From Epichloe hybrida (lineage: Eukaryota; Ascomycota; Sordariomycetes; Hypocreales; Clavicipitaceae): a DNA stretch of 64,000 nucleotides. Within the stretch, counting starts at the first letter, position 1. The number at the start of each line of letters is the position of its first letter. Positions 1 through 12,700 of this stretch are shown here, piece by piece. Where the stretch lies: the NCBI GenBank assembly GCA_019022495.1, contig JAFEKR010000002.1, positions 3,038,001-3,102,000 on the forward strand, written 5' to 3'. A program made the position numbers and the translations under genes. The notes under the pieces are model-generated. The model made no database searches. It was not told the DNA's origin and saw only the letters and a list, made by a program, of their open reading frames with translations.

Positions 1-3000
1 AGCCGCTATGGATTTAGTAATAGGTTAGCTAAATAAGGGTGATTTTAAGGAGAAGGTAGTATATGTTTAAGATATTAGTATAGTATAAGTAATTTAGGGG
101 GCTATTATATTACTAAATCCTTACTAATCCGCGGCAAATAAACTATTAGTATAACTACTATAGAAGGTATAAAACTAAGATCTAGATCTATAAAAGCGTG
201 AAGGTAAGGTTAACTCCTAAGTAAAAGGGAGGGGAAAAGCTAGTCTATAGTTATATAGTATAAGGGGCCTCCTAATATATAAAGACTAGGTAGTTGTTCT
301 ACGGGAGCCTATCTTATAATAGGAGCTTCTATAGCTATACTATAATAATCCGTTAGCGGGTTACTTTAGGACTAAACACACTCTAGAGCTACTAAAATAT
401 TACTATTAGTGGCTAGTAATAAGTAAAGCTATTTTAGACTATATGTCTAGCTATAAAGTATACTAGCGCGTTATAGTAAGATAGCACTACCCCTATAGAA
501 GCCTTAAATTACTACTAATACTAAGGTAACTGTAGGCAGAGATCTTAATAGACTTTATTATAGGTTTACTACTAGTGCGGCTAGGTAAGCAAGAAACTAA
601 CGTAATCCTAGTAATTATAGACTAATTTACTAAGTACTTTATCTTCCTTCCTATAAAGACTATAATTAACACAGCTAAATTAGTAAAGTTATTTTATAAG
701 GAGATCAAGCTATGATTTAGAGCGCTAGAGGGTATTATATCTAATAGAGGATTAGTATTTATAAGCTAATTCTAGTTAGAGGTATATTACTAGTTATATA
801 TAAAGCAGAGGCTTTTAATAGCATTTCACCCCTAAACTAATAGGTAAATAAAGAGGATAAATTAGGTACTTAAGTATTACTTATAATGTTTTATTAAAGA
901 GAACTAATAACTATAGCTAAAGCTACTCCTAATAGCCTAATTTACGTGTAATAATGCTATTAATAGGATAATAAGCTACTCCCCTAACTACGCTTTTATA
1001 GGCTATTTACCTAAGTTCTACCTTGCTCTTAAGGGCAAGAGTATAGAGGGGGAGGTTTTAGAGGCTTATACGCGTGTTAAAAAGCTATATAAGGTTAGGG
1101 AGAAACTAGCATATAACTAGGCAAGGGCTACTAAAGCGTAGGCGAAGTACTATAACTAGAGATATTAGCTAATAACCTTAAAAAGAGAAGACTTAGTACT
1201 ACTATTAGTAAAGAATATTAGGCTTAAGGACGCGAAATAGAAGCTAAATCTAAGATTTATTAGGCTATTTTATATACTTAATACTATAGGTAAATAAGCA
1301 TACTAACTAGTGCTACCTAATAAGTATAGCTAACTATATAATATATTCTACATTAGCCTATTAAAGCTATAGAATTACTAGGAAGACGCCCTAGATAAGG
1401 ATATACTAATACTAGACCTTAAAGATAATAATAATAAGTTTAAAGTTAAAGAAGTTAGGGATTATAGGAAAATACATAAAGGTAATAAATACCTAGTAAA
1501 ATAGAAGGGCTAGCTAAGTAAATATAATTAATAGGTAGTATTAGAAGATATAGAAGGCGCTTAATATATAATTTAAGCTTTCTATTAAAGTAAAATAAGT
1601 AGAAAGTATAGTAAGACGTGATTAAGTTATAAGTAATAAGGGATAAGGTAATTATAAAAAAGGCCTAGCCTTATTAGCCACTATTACACTCTAATTAAAA
1701 CCCTTATTAGACTATTTGCTAAATAATAAAAGAAAAGATACCTATAAGGAGGGGAGTCTTATAGGAAACCCTTTTATAGTTACCCCCTTATATATTAAAA
1801 CAACGCTATTACAAAGGAGGTACTTAGTGCCCTCGCTTTTATCCTCCTAAACCACTACCTTTATTACCTAGAAAAACTAGTACTTCGCCACCCCCTAGGG
1901 TATAAATCCTAGATTATAATATTATAGCTACAAAGTTATTTTTCTTTTCTAGGAATTATAATATATAGCATAGTTTAGCTATAAAAGTTAGCAAATAGGT
2001 AGTAAAGGAGAAGTAATAACTTATAATCCCTAGGGTAGGGGTAGGATATATAGTAACTAAAAGTTACTAGCGTAAAATAATATACTAATTATATATAGCT
2101 AAAGTAGCCTACCTAGGGAGTAAGTAAAGGTCTAGAGAACACGTAACAAAACATACCTAATAAACCTTAGTAGCCCTAGTTAAACTAAAGGAAATATAAT
2201 AAGCTATATTAGCGTAATTAAACCCTAAGATAAGGTTTAGACAATAAGTGCTAAAATAGTAGTAAGTTACCTTAGAAAACATATAATTATTAGGGTTATT
2301 AGGGTCCTAATTACTTAGGGCATCTATTAAAGTTTTTACCTAATTAAGGGCAGTAAGAAGATCTAGAAAATCCCCTTATATAGTTAGCATTACCTAGAGA
2401 GATATAGGTAATTAGGGACTAAAAGAGCAGAGAATATAACGTACTTACTATCTTATAAGTATTACTATATTTAACACACTAGATATAATACTTTAAATAT
2501 TTCCCTTTAATAATAGTAGTTAGTACGCTAGGGAATTAATAGTTAATCTAAGGGATATTAGGCTTAGCTAGAGGATTTTTCTTAAAGTCCGCGTAACCTA
2601 TACGTAGATAATACATATAGGAATATTCTCTTAAATAGATATTAGGGATAGCTATAATAATAACGCTCTTAATGCTTTCCCTATCTAATTCTATTCTAAT
2701 AATAAGGTAAGTAGTAAAGGTAAAGTTATAGTAACTAATAATATAATAGTATCTAGGGAAAAGTTTACTATAGATAAGAAAGGGAAAAGTTAGTGATATA
2801 ATAGGGAGTTATAGGTGAATTTATACTTAAACACTAATATTATTTATTATTATTTTAGTATAGCTACTACTTAGTAAATAGCTATATAGTACTTACTAAA
2901 AGCTATTTAGGAGCCTAGCTAAAAGTAAGGGGGTAATTATAAGGCCTTACTTATAACACTAGCGCGCTAGCGTACTACTAGGCGGGCGCACCATGCCCTA

Positions 3001-3139
3001 GGGCTAGGTTTATATAATACTAGCAAGTCACTACCTATAAGTTAGTGACTTGCACGCATAACACACTTAGACCTAGCAAGCTTCAGTCAATATACGAACG
3101 CCCCCATACCTCTTGCCTAGCTATCCCTTTGTTCTCACA
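1..3139 (+). mobile_element. Ty3/gypsy chromovirus, copy 1 (3' part, cut by window edge)
   Basis: Position 1 corresponds to about position 11870 of the complete copy at 8410-15011, and the two run colinear to the 3' LTR. This copy therefore holds integrase, a chromodomain, about 1.3 kb of unassigned 3' sequence and the 3' LTR (2938-3139). Differences from the complete copy are almost all C/T or G/A transitions, as RIP produces. Every frame is closed by many TAG/TAA codons. The 5' half lies outside the window. Confidence 0.9.
2938..3139 (+). repeat. Gypsy 3' LTR (202 bp)
   Basis: It aligns end to end with the two LTRs of the complete gypsy copy and has the same length. It ends in CTCACA and begins TATAAGG, a RIP-changed form of the TGTGAGG seen at 8410. 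A purine-rich tract (AAAAGTAAGGGGG) lies just upstream. Confidence 0.9.
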
Positions 3140-3304
3140 CTTTTCCCTTTATGTATTATAACTTCTAGCTTTTTACCTCTCTTTTCCTACAACTAAATCA
3201 ATTATAACAACAGATAACGCAGCCTAGAATAGATAATCGATGATAATACTATTCTTCGGGCTCACAACTGTATTACACATTGAATTCAATACCCTGTGAA
3301 TCCA
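3140..3304. other. Gap between gypsy copies, less AT-rich, nothing recognised
   Basis: About 165 bp separate the LTR of copy 1 from the broken end of the minus-strand gypsy copy. The stretch keeps several CA and TG dinucleotides, so it is less RIP-affected than its flanks. It may be a scrap of the pre-insertion site. No gene or repeat was recognised. Confidence 0.5.
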
Positions 3305-3728
3305 ACACTTTCTTTTCTAAATTATTTAGCTTTTACTTATTCTTTAATATTACTTTCTAGAATTACTAAGTAAGTTATATAATCTTTTCTTAAGTTATTT
3401 TTATAATATTTATATATAAGTTAATATAGTCTTATAAGTTAGGAAAAAGTTTTATAAAAAATATAAAGGTATAAGTTTTTTCTAAAGCTTATTTTAGGTA
3501 TTTTTCTAGTAAATCTAAATAAATACTAAACTTAATAAAGCTTTAGGTTTTTTTTACTTTATATTTTCTAGCTATATAGTTATTAATATATTATAACTTA
3601 TAAAGTCCTTAAGTAATATAAATGTTTATTTTTAAAACTTATTCTAGTTATTCTTAAGGTAATTCTAACTATTAGCTAGTTATTTTTTAATATATTAGTC
3701 TTTTTTAGCCTAGTAGTTTATATATATA

Positions 3729-4490
3729 TTGATTTTTAATTTCTTTTGGGGTCATTGGCTGTGGCCAATGCATCTAATTTTCAAGGAATTAAAAATATTA
3801 CTAGTAATACCTAGCTAGTGCTATATATAATAACTAAATTTAATAATTACTATAGTATTAAGTAAAATATAAAAGGAATAAGCTTTAAGCTATAAATTTA
3901 AGGGCTAAAAAGTTAATATAAACTTTATAATAAACTTTATAGCTATAATTACATAAAAGTTATAATTTACAGCTATAATTAAACTTAAATCTATTTAAGT
4001 TTTACTTATAGTATAAATTAATATAATTCCCCCTTTCTTTATAACTATATTTATTCTATCTCTTTATATCTTTTTTATCTTATAACTTATCCTTTAAAGC
4101 TCTAAGGTAAACTAAAAAAAAACATAACTTATCCTTACTTAACTTCACTCCAATTCAAAACTAATAAACACACTATATAATCTATAGGTAGGTTAAGGGT
4201 TACTAATTAACTAATTAATAACTAACTAATTAGAGAATAGTATAGCTAAGGGTAACTATAAGCTAGGGGCTATAACTACTAGGCTATAGAACCTAATAGC
4301 TATCTAAAAATCGAAGGAAATTCTAGATAAAAAAGAAATTTAAAAAACTAAAGAAAATATTAAGGAATTTAGAAAAAGTAAGAAAAAGAAAGGAAATAAA
4401 ATGCTAGAGAAAAAGGCTAGATATTTAGAAAAGGTGTTAAAAAATAAAGATCTATAATTTAAGCAGTTTTACCTCGTGCCCGGGAGGGGG
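3729..4490 (-). mobile_element. Retroposon-like unit, copy A (about 762 bp)
   Basis: The unit is flanked by 12-bp direct repeats TTTATATATATA (3717-3728 and 4491-4502), and it interrupts gypsy copy 3. It shares both ends and most of its length with the unit at 4825-5572. Near the left end lies a hairpin (ATTGGC, 4-nt loop, GCCAAT). Read on the minus strand, the hairpin is followed by an A-rich tail, as at the 3' end of target-primed retroposons. The orientation is inferred from that. Read on the plus strand, about 40 residues rich in Lys and Glu could be encoded near the right end before a TAA. No known family was recognised. Confidence 0.6.
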
Positions 4491-4824
4491 TTTATATATA
4501 TATAGTTAAGTATAAGAAATGTTTTTTAGTTATTATAATAATACTTTTTCTTTACTTTTATAAAGGTATAATTAAGGTTATTAAGCTATATTTTATACTT
4601 TTATAAGTTTATAAAGTATTAGAGTTTTATAATATTTTAAACCTTAACTTCTTAGTTACTAAGGCTTAAGAATATACTAGCCTTTTAGCCTTTTTTTACT
4701 AGCTTTTCTTTACTATAAAGTCATATTAAGTTAATAAGCTTTTATTCTTACTTCTATAGTTCTTAAGTTACTTTAAGTAAGTAATTTACTTTCTAACTAC
4801 TACTTCTTTTAATACTATAGTCTA

Positions 4825-5572
4825 TTGATTTTTAATTTTTTTTGGGGTCATTGGCTGTGGCCAATGCATCTAATTTTCAAGGAACCAAAAAAATTACTAG
4901 CAATACCTAGCTAGTGCTACATGTAATAACTAAATTCAATAATCACTATAGTGTTAAGTAAAATATAAAAGGAATAAGCTTTAAGCCACAAATTTAGGGG
5001 CTAAAAAGTTAATATAAAGTTTATAATAAAGTTTATAGCTACGATTACGTAAGAGTTATAATTTGCGACCGTAGTTAAACTTAAATCCATTCGAGTTTTA
5101 CTTATAGCATAAATTAACGTAATTCCCCCTTCTTCTATGACTATATTTATTCTATCTCTCTATATCTTTTCTATCTTATAACTTATCCTTTAAAGCTCTA
5201 AGGCAAACTTAAACCCTAAAAAAAAACATAACTCATTCTTACTTAACTCCACTCTAATTCGTGCATAATCTATAGGTAGGTTAAGGGCTACTAATTAACT
5301 AATTAATGACTAACTAATTAGAAAATAGTATAGCTAAGGGTGACCACAAGCTAGGGGCTATAACCACTAGGCTATAGAACCTAATAGCTATCTAAAAATC
5401 CGAGGAAATTCCAGATAAGGAAATTCAAAAAACCAAAGAAAACATTAAGGAATTTAGGAAAAGTAAGAAGAAGAAGGGAAATAAAAAGCTAGAGAAGAAG
5501 GCTAGATATTTGGAAAAGGTGTTAAAAAATAGAGATCTATAATTTAAGCAGTTTTACCTCGTGCCTGGGAGG
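4825..5572 (-). mobile_element. Retroposon-like unit, copy B (about 748 bp)
   Basis: This second copy is flanked by perfect 13-bp direct repeats ATACTATAGTCTA (4812-4824 and 5573-5585). It starts and ends at the same points as copy A, so it is not a random 5' truncation. It keeps more CA/TG dinucleotides than copy A and is less mutated. On the plus strand a Lys/Glu-rich reading frame runs through 5405-5541 and stops at TAA. Target duplications of different length and sequence at the two copies favour target-primed insertion over a cut-and-paste DNA transposon. Confidence 0.6.
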
Positions 5573-5697
5573 ATACTATAGTCTATAGTAAAGAGTATAG
5601 TATTAAATAAAGTTATAGAATATAGTATATTAAGATGTAGGGAGCTAGTTGCTAGCTGGCAACAGCTATACAAGTGCAAGCTCTACGGTCAGGGACC

Positions 5698-6105
5698 AGA
5701 GCTTTGCACTCGTGTAGTGTAGTATTTCTTGTAGTATTTCTATTTATTTTTATATCTGGCTTATAATTAAAGTTATTATCCCAAAAATCACGTGATCTTA
5801 TAGAGGAAAATTCTTAGAAAAATACTATATATATAGGTGGGTCTAAAAGTGGGCCCTCGCTCCACAAATCACAAATACTACATTTGTCGTATTTTTTTAG
5901 TACTAAAATGTAGTAAAATGTAGTTTTTCCAATTTGTGGCCTAAGGACCCACTTTTAGACCCACTTTTGTATATAACTACACTGTACTTTTAAAGTTATC
6001 TATTTAAAAATCAAGATTTTATATCTCTATGTATTTTCTAAGATTAGATATGAATTATTTGTTAGAAAAAAAAAAACTACAAGATGTAGTGTAGTACAAA
6101 GCTCT
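5698..6105. mobile_element. Small TIR element (MITE-like, 408 bp) in the copia A LTR
   Basis: Perfect 9-bp terminal inverted repeats AGAGCTTTG...CAAAGCTCT are bounded by perfect 10-bp direct repeats GTCAGGGACC (5688-5697 and 6106-6115). The uninterrupted LTR at 18924-19747 shows one copy of the target, in RIP-changed form. Similar subterminal sequence rich in GTAGTGTAGTA lies at both ends. A second, longer inverted repeat lies inside (5837-5869 and 5932-5964). There is no coding capacity. A 10-bp duplication would suit Mutator-like mobilisation, but that is inference. Confidence 0.8.
5837..5964. repeat. Inner inverted repeat, 33-bp arms
   Basis: The arms are 5837-5869 and 5932-5964. They start GTGGGTCTAAAAGTGGG and match at nearly all of 33 positions, around a 62-bp centre that itself holds CACAAAT/ATTTGTG and ACTACATTT-like inverted matches. 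It could be a hairpin of the surrounding element or a separate small insertion. Confidence 0.7.
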
Positions 6106-8409
6106 GTCAGGGACCGATAGGGCCGCAACGTTAAATCAATTAACGTAACGTAACGGAAGTTTGTAGTAGTTATTAACTAATAGAATTTAATCTAGATCAC
6201 TTTTATAATATCTTATAAAGCAATAAAATTAATTTTAGATACGTTATACAGGTAATGCGGCTATTGTTAGTTAAGAGAACTAGCTATCTAGCTAGTTAAA
6301 AAGATCTTCTTCCTCTTATAAACCTACTAACTATATTAGAGAATCCAGGCCACTAGTAGGGTCTTGTAGGCCACTTTTAATTTTCTATAAAATTTATTTA
6401 TATATAAAAATCAAAAAATTAACTTACTACTATACTAGCTAGTAACCTATATACACTAACCTTTAGTCCTAAAAATAACCTTATATAAAAAGAAAGCCCT
6501 ATCTTTAAGCTTTAATTTACTATATATAAAACTTTTATATAACCTTTAGTTAAAGAGAAAATCACTATTAAAGATAGCTATAAGGTAAGTTATATATAAG
6601 GTAACCTACTTATATTACCCTAGCTTACATCACCCTAGCTTACCTAATTACTAGTAGCTTAGTTATAGCTACACTTATAGCCATAACGCAATTAACTAAT
6701 TAGTTATTTATATAGTTAGACGCAGCTGTTAATAGCTACCTTCATGACTATTAATAGCTATAGTGCAGCTATTAGACTTATAAAGCAAGCTAGTAATAAG
6801 AAGGTTCTTTAACTAGAAAAGGGCTAAAAATAGGTCTTATTTTTAACACCCCCTTTACAAAAGAATTGTATTTAAAAGCAATTAGAAGTGTACAAAGAGA
6901 CTATAGGGTAAAAATAATAACTTTTAATAATAATAGATAAAAGGGAAAAACAGGAAAAGATAAAAGCCCCCCTTTTTGAATTCCTAGCTATTATTAAATA
7001 TAGCTCCCTTTTTAACATTATTTTTAGTTCCTTATTAAAGGGAATTAGTTGTTAGTTTAGTAATTATTAAGCCCTAGAAGCTTAATAAAAGCCTAATAAA
7101 GAGGTCTAGAAAGAGGTTTCGTAAGACTATCTATAGGCATTAACTTCGTATCTAGATATTCAATTTTAGCTAAACCCTCTAAAACCTATTACCTAATATA
7201 GTTAAACTTTAGTAAGGTATGCTTTATATAACTATGTAAAGCAAGGTTATAAGCAGTAGTTATAGCGCCTTAATTATCACAATATATCTAGATAGGGGGA
7301 GATATAGGGGTTTTTAGCTCCTTAAATAAGCCCTAAAGCTACTAAAGCTCCCGGAAGGTCTCGCAGATAGCATTAGCTTCAGCTTCTAGTGTTAATAAAG
7401 CTATTATACTAGCTTTCTTTAATTTCTAGCTAATAGGCCCGCTAGCTAGCTTAAATAGATAAGTATAGGTTAATTTTGAGGTCTTTTTATCCCCTATAAA
7501 ATCACTATTATAATAACTTATTAGGCTTTTACTAGCTATACCTTTAGGGTCTCCCTTATAGATTATAGCAAGGAATCTAGTCCCTAATAGATACCTTAAC
7601 AGATTTTTAGCTACTTTTAGGTGCTTTATATAAGGACTAGCTAGTATAGTAAATAACTACTATAACGTAAAAGCTATATTAGGCCTTGTAAGTAACATTA
7701 GGTATATTATAGTCCTTATAACACACTAATAAAGCTTGATTTCACTAGCTATTAGAGGCTTAGTTATTTGCGTAGCTAAAACGCCTAGCTAAAGAGGTAT
7801 GCTAATAGGCTTGCTATCTAGTATATTAAATTGTTTTAAGGCTTCTAATATATACTAAGATTAGTGGATTTTTAGTATTCTATTAGGCTTATCTTATATA
7901 ATTTAAACCCCTAAGAAAAATTCAGCCAGGCCCCTATCTTCTATTAGATAGACTTTATGAAGTTTCTTTTTAAGTCTTTAGATATAAGATAAATCCAGTC
8001 TAATTAGAAGGTAGTTATTAACGTACGTAATGACAAAGGTTTTGGTTAAAGAATTAAAGAAAATAGCTAGGTTAGATATTAAAGGGTTAAATCCTAGGGA
8101 TTTAAGCACTAATATTAGTGCTTACTACTACTCCCTTAAGCTTTGTTTTAGGCTGTATAAAGACTTCTATAATAAAATTACTTAATCTTTAGAAGGTTTC
8201 TAGCTAAAACTTTTAGCTAATTTAGCTAGTTTAGGATTTACTTTAAGGAATTTAATAAACCTGTCTAGAATAACTATATAAATCTGTTGTTATAGCTTAC
8301 TATTAAGAAAAGCTCCTATAAAATTGATTTATTTGATTTCCTAGTTATTCTAAGCTGCTAGGGCTAGTAAAATTCTCTAACTAGGGGGAATGCTTGTGGT
8401 AGCAAAGGT

Positions 8410-8611
8410 TGTGAGGCCCTACTCACAACACCAGCGCGCTAGCGCACCACTAGGCGGGCGCACCACGCCCTAGGGCTAGGTCCACGTAATACTAGCGAGT
8501 CACTACCTATAAGTTAGTGACTTATACATATAACATACTTAGACCTAGTAAGCTTTAGTTAATATATAAACACCCTTATACCTCTTACCTAGCTACCCCT
8601 TTATTCTTATA
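8410..8611 (+). repeat. Gypsy copy 2 5' LTR
   Basis: It begins TGTGAGGCC and ends TTCTTATA. The target duplication AAGGT precedes it. The first half keeps many CpG and CA sites and the second half is RIP-changed. Confidence 0.93.
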
Positions 8612-9653
8612 ATTCTAAAGCTTCTCCTACTAGCTACCTAAGAGTAATATAGGGGGGAGAATAACTTAATTTACTAGAACTATACTATATATTACTTAGG
8701 ATTAGCTAGATAATAGTAATACTATAGCTAGGGATATACTATATTCTATAACCCTATCTAAAGCTATACCCTTTACTATAGTAGTAGAAGAGGTAGTAGT
8801 TAGGGAGTAAATTACCTAGCTTAAGTAACTTAAGGAACTATAGGATTAAGAAAAGGAGCTTACTAACTTAATATAATCTTATAGAGAACTAGTAAAAAAG
8901 GGCTAAAAGGATAGTTTATTCTTAAGCCTTAGTAGCTAAGAAGTTAAGGTCTAAAATATTATAGAACTCTAATACCTTATAAACCTATAGAAGTATAAGA
9001 TATAGCTTAATAACCTTAGCTATACCTTTAAGGGGGTAAAGAAGAAGTATTACTAGGATAACTAAAAGATTCTCTTTATACTTAACTATATATATATAAA
9101 CTATTAGGCTAGATAGGACTAATACATTAAAGAATAACTAGCTAATAGTTAGGATTATCCTAAGGATAACTAGGATAAGTTCTAAGACTAGACCCTTACG
9201 CTGCTTAAAGACTTCGTAAGTTATAATGTATAAATAGCCACGTAGCTAGAAAACGTAAAGTAAAAGGAGGGCTAGAGCCCTATTAAGTTTAGTATTTACT
9301 TGGATTTGCTAGAGAAACACCTAGAATAAGCTCTAGAAAAGACCTATGCTCTTATATTCTTTATAAAATTACTTCCTAACTTATAAGATTATATTAACCT
9401 ACACGCAGACATTACTAGTCTAACACAAGAAGATATTATATAACTTACCTAGTGATTCTAGGAGGTAATGTTAAAGAATAAGCAAAAGCTAAATAATTTA
9501 GAAGAGAAGGGGCTATATAAGGTAGCTTAACACTAAAGACGTGACTCCCTATAAGGGTATTAGCTAAATAGGGACTAAAGAGATAAGGATAAGGATAAGG
9601 AAAAGACCCTAGCTACTTACCTAAATAATAATAGACTATAAGGAAGAAAATAG

Positions 9654-9701
9654 TACTATAACTATAGTAGTATAAAGTATTTCTTCTATAATTATAATAA
9701 G
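9654..9701 (+). other. RIP-erased CCHC zinc knuckle of gypsy gag
   Basis: In one frame, tyrosine codons stand at the exact spacing of a CX2CX4HX4C knuckle: TAC 9654, TAT 9663, TAT 9678 and TAT 9693. TGC/TGT to TAC/TAT and CAT to TAT are the changes RIP makes. This marks the end of gag. Confidence 0.65.
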
Positions 9702-12700
9702 CTAAGGAAAGACTAATAAGAAGGTTAGGAAAACTCCTAGAGGTAAAAGTAGAAGCCCTTACCTCTACCTTAAACACTAGGGTACTAGTAGGATACTAAT
9801 TCTATATACTAGTTACTATCTATAGGTATAAAGATATTAAAATAGCAGCGGATCTTAATAGTTACGCTAAGATTAACATTATAAGCACCTAATTTGCATA
9901 GACTTATAAGCTTAATTAGGCTAAGGCTATAACACCTATCTTAAAGGTAGTAAGGGCTTTAATAGTCCCCTAATACAGTATCTATAAGGTACCTATTTTA
10001 ATTAAAGATTCATAGGGTAAAGAGAGAGACCTTAAGTTACTATATATAGCTATTAATAGGGACCTAAGAGTAAAGGGAAGCCCTGTATTAATTAGAATAC
10101 ATATGCTTACGGAAGAACGCGTATATCTTTACTTATACTTATAAGAATAGTAGTTTAAAAAGAGAAAGGTAGCCTTTTTACTACTAACTCCCTGTAAGTT
10201 TACAAAGGTAACACGTAATAAGATAATTATATATGCTATTATAGGCGTGATAGAAGATAAGTTTATCCCTCTTAAAGATAAAGAGAAGGCAAAAGCATAT
10301 AGAACTATTAAAGATATCCTAGAGAAACTACATAAATTTAAAGACATGTTTATATTAGATAAGGTAGGGAGCCTCCTATTAAAGAAGTTAACTAACTATA
10401 TAATTAATCTTATACTAGGAGCTACACCCCTATATAGACTAATCTATTCTCTCTCCTAAAGCAAACTTAGGGAGCTCTAGGAATACATTAATAATAACCT
10501 AAAGAAAGGCCAGATAAGACCCTTAAAGAGCCTAGCGGGCGCGCCTATCCTATTCGTGCTAAAGAAAGATAGAATGCTATAGCTATACGTTAACTATTAA
10601 GGACTTAATAAGGTAATATAAAAGAATTACTACGCTCTCCCCCTAATTTTAGAGATCCTTAATTAATACTAAGGGGCCTGTTTCTTTTCTAAGATTAATA
10701 TTAAGGATATATACTACTAAATTCGTATTAAAGAAGGTAATAAATAGAAGACAGCTTTTTGCATATGTTATAGGTACTATAAGTACCTTATAATACCTTT
10801 TAGGTTAATAAATACCCTAGCTACTTTCTAGAGTTATATCTATAAAGCGTTACATAGGCTAGTTAATACTATTTATGTGGTGTACCTAGATAATATCTTA
10901 ATCTTCTCTAAGATAAAGGAGGAGCATACTAAATATATTAAGTAAGTCCTTAAATATATAAGGTTAGTAAAGTTATATATAAAACCCTCTAAGTGCTCTT
11001 TCTATAAGGAATTAGTAAAATTCCTAGGGTTTATTCTCTTTATTAATAGGATATTAATAGATACTTACTAGGTTAATATAATTAGAGAATAGAAGGAGCT
11101 AATAAGTTTTAAGGATATATAGTTATTTCTTAGGTTCTATAACTTTTACTAATGGTTTATCTATAAATACTCTAGAATTATAGTACCTCTTTACGTGTTA
11201 ATAAAGGGTAGTTAAAATGGCATCTAAACTAGGAGGTTTATATTCGGAGAAAAGAAGCGGTTAGCGTTTAACTAGCTAAAAGATACCTTTTAGCAAGCGC
11301 CTTTACTCTAACACTATAACCTGAGTTAGGTAGTGTGTATTAAGATAGATGCCTTGATTTTCGTAATAGTAGGAATCCTATCTTAGCAAGATAATAAGGG
11401 CCGTTAGCATCTAGTAGCCTTTTGGTTAAGGAAGTTTATAGATGTTAAATATAACTATAGTATAGCTAATTAAGAGCTACTTGCTATAGTAGAGTTGTTT
11501 AAATACTAGTAATATTATATTAAAGGCATGGAGATACTTATAGAGGTCCTATTAGACTATTATAACTTGTAGACCTTTATAAGGTAGTAGAAGCTAAATA
11601 GAAGATAGGTATAATAGTATATATTCCTCTGCCCTTTCTATTTTATAATTAAGTATAGACTAGGGAAGAGTAACCCTGCGGATACACTATTAAGAAGGTC
11701 TAATTATAAGGGCAAACCTATATTAAATAGGGCGCTCCTACTAGAGCTTTAAAGGAAGATAGTAAATATCTTTATAATAAAAGAAGAAGTACTAATATAT
11801 TAAAGAAGTTATAGTGTAACACTAGTCTTAGAACTTACTAAGGTAAGAGTAGCCTAGGTAGAAGGCTAGTTAGCTACTATAGATCTAGTGATAGGTTAGC
11901 TAAATAAGGGTGATTTTAAGGAGAAGGTAGTATGTGTTTAAGATGTTAGTATAGTATAAGTAATTTAGGGGGCTATTATATTACTAAATCCTTACTAATC
12001 CGCAGTAAATAAACTATTAGTGTAACTACTATAGAAGGCATAGGACTAAGATCTAGATCTATAAAAGCGCGGAGGTAAGGTTAACTCCTAAGTAAAAGGG
12101 AGGGGAAAAGCTAGTCTATAGTTATGTAGCGTAAGGGGCCTCCTAATATATAAAGACTAGGTAGTTATTCCATAGGAGCCTATCTTATAATAAGAGCTTC
12201 TATGGCTATACTATAATAATCTATTAGTAAGTTACTTTAGGACTAAATATACTCTAGAGCTACTAAAATATTACTATTAGTAGCTAGTAATAAGTAAAGC
12301 TATTTTAGACTATATGTCTAGCTACGAAGTATACTAGCGTGTTATAGTAAGATAGCACTGCCCCTATAGAAGCCTTAAATTACTACTAATACTAAGGTAA
12401 CTATAGGCGGAAATCTTAATAGACTTTATTATAGGTTTGCTACTGGTGTGGCTAGGTAAGCAAGAAACTAATATAATTCTAGTAATTATGGACTAATTTA
12501 CTAAGTACTTTGTCTTCCTTCCTATAAAGACTATAATTAACATAGCTAAATTAGTAAAGTTATTCTATAAGGAGATTAAGCTATGATTTAGAGCGCTAGA
12601 GGGTATTATATCTAATAGAGGATTAGTATTCATAAGCTAATTCTAGTTAGAGGTATATTACTAGTTATATGTAAAGCGGAGGCTTTTAATAGTGTTTTAC

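Larger units (their letters stand above)
5628..6848 (-). repeat. Copia A 3' LTR, interrupted by a small TIR element
   Basis: It is homologous to the 5' LTR at 18924-19747 on both sides of the insertion at 5698-6105. It keeps more CA/TG than the 5' LTR. On the minus strand it is preceded by the purine tract GTAAAGGGGG (6849-6858), the expected plus-strand primer. Confidence 0.9.
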
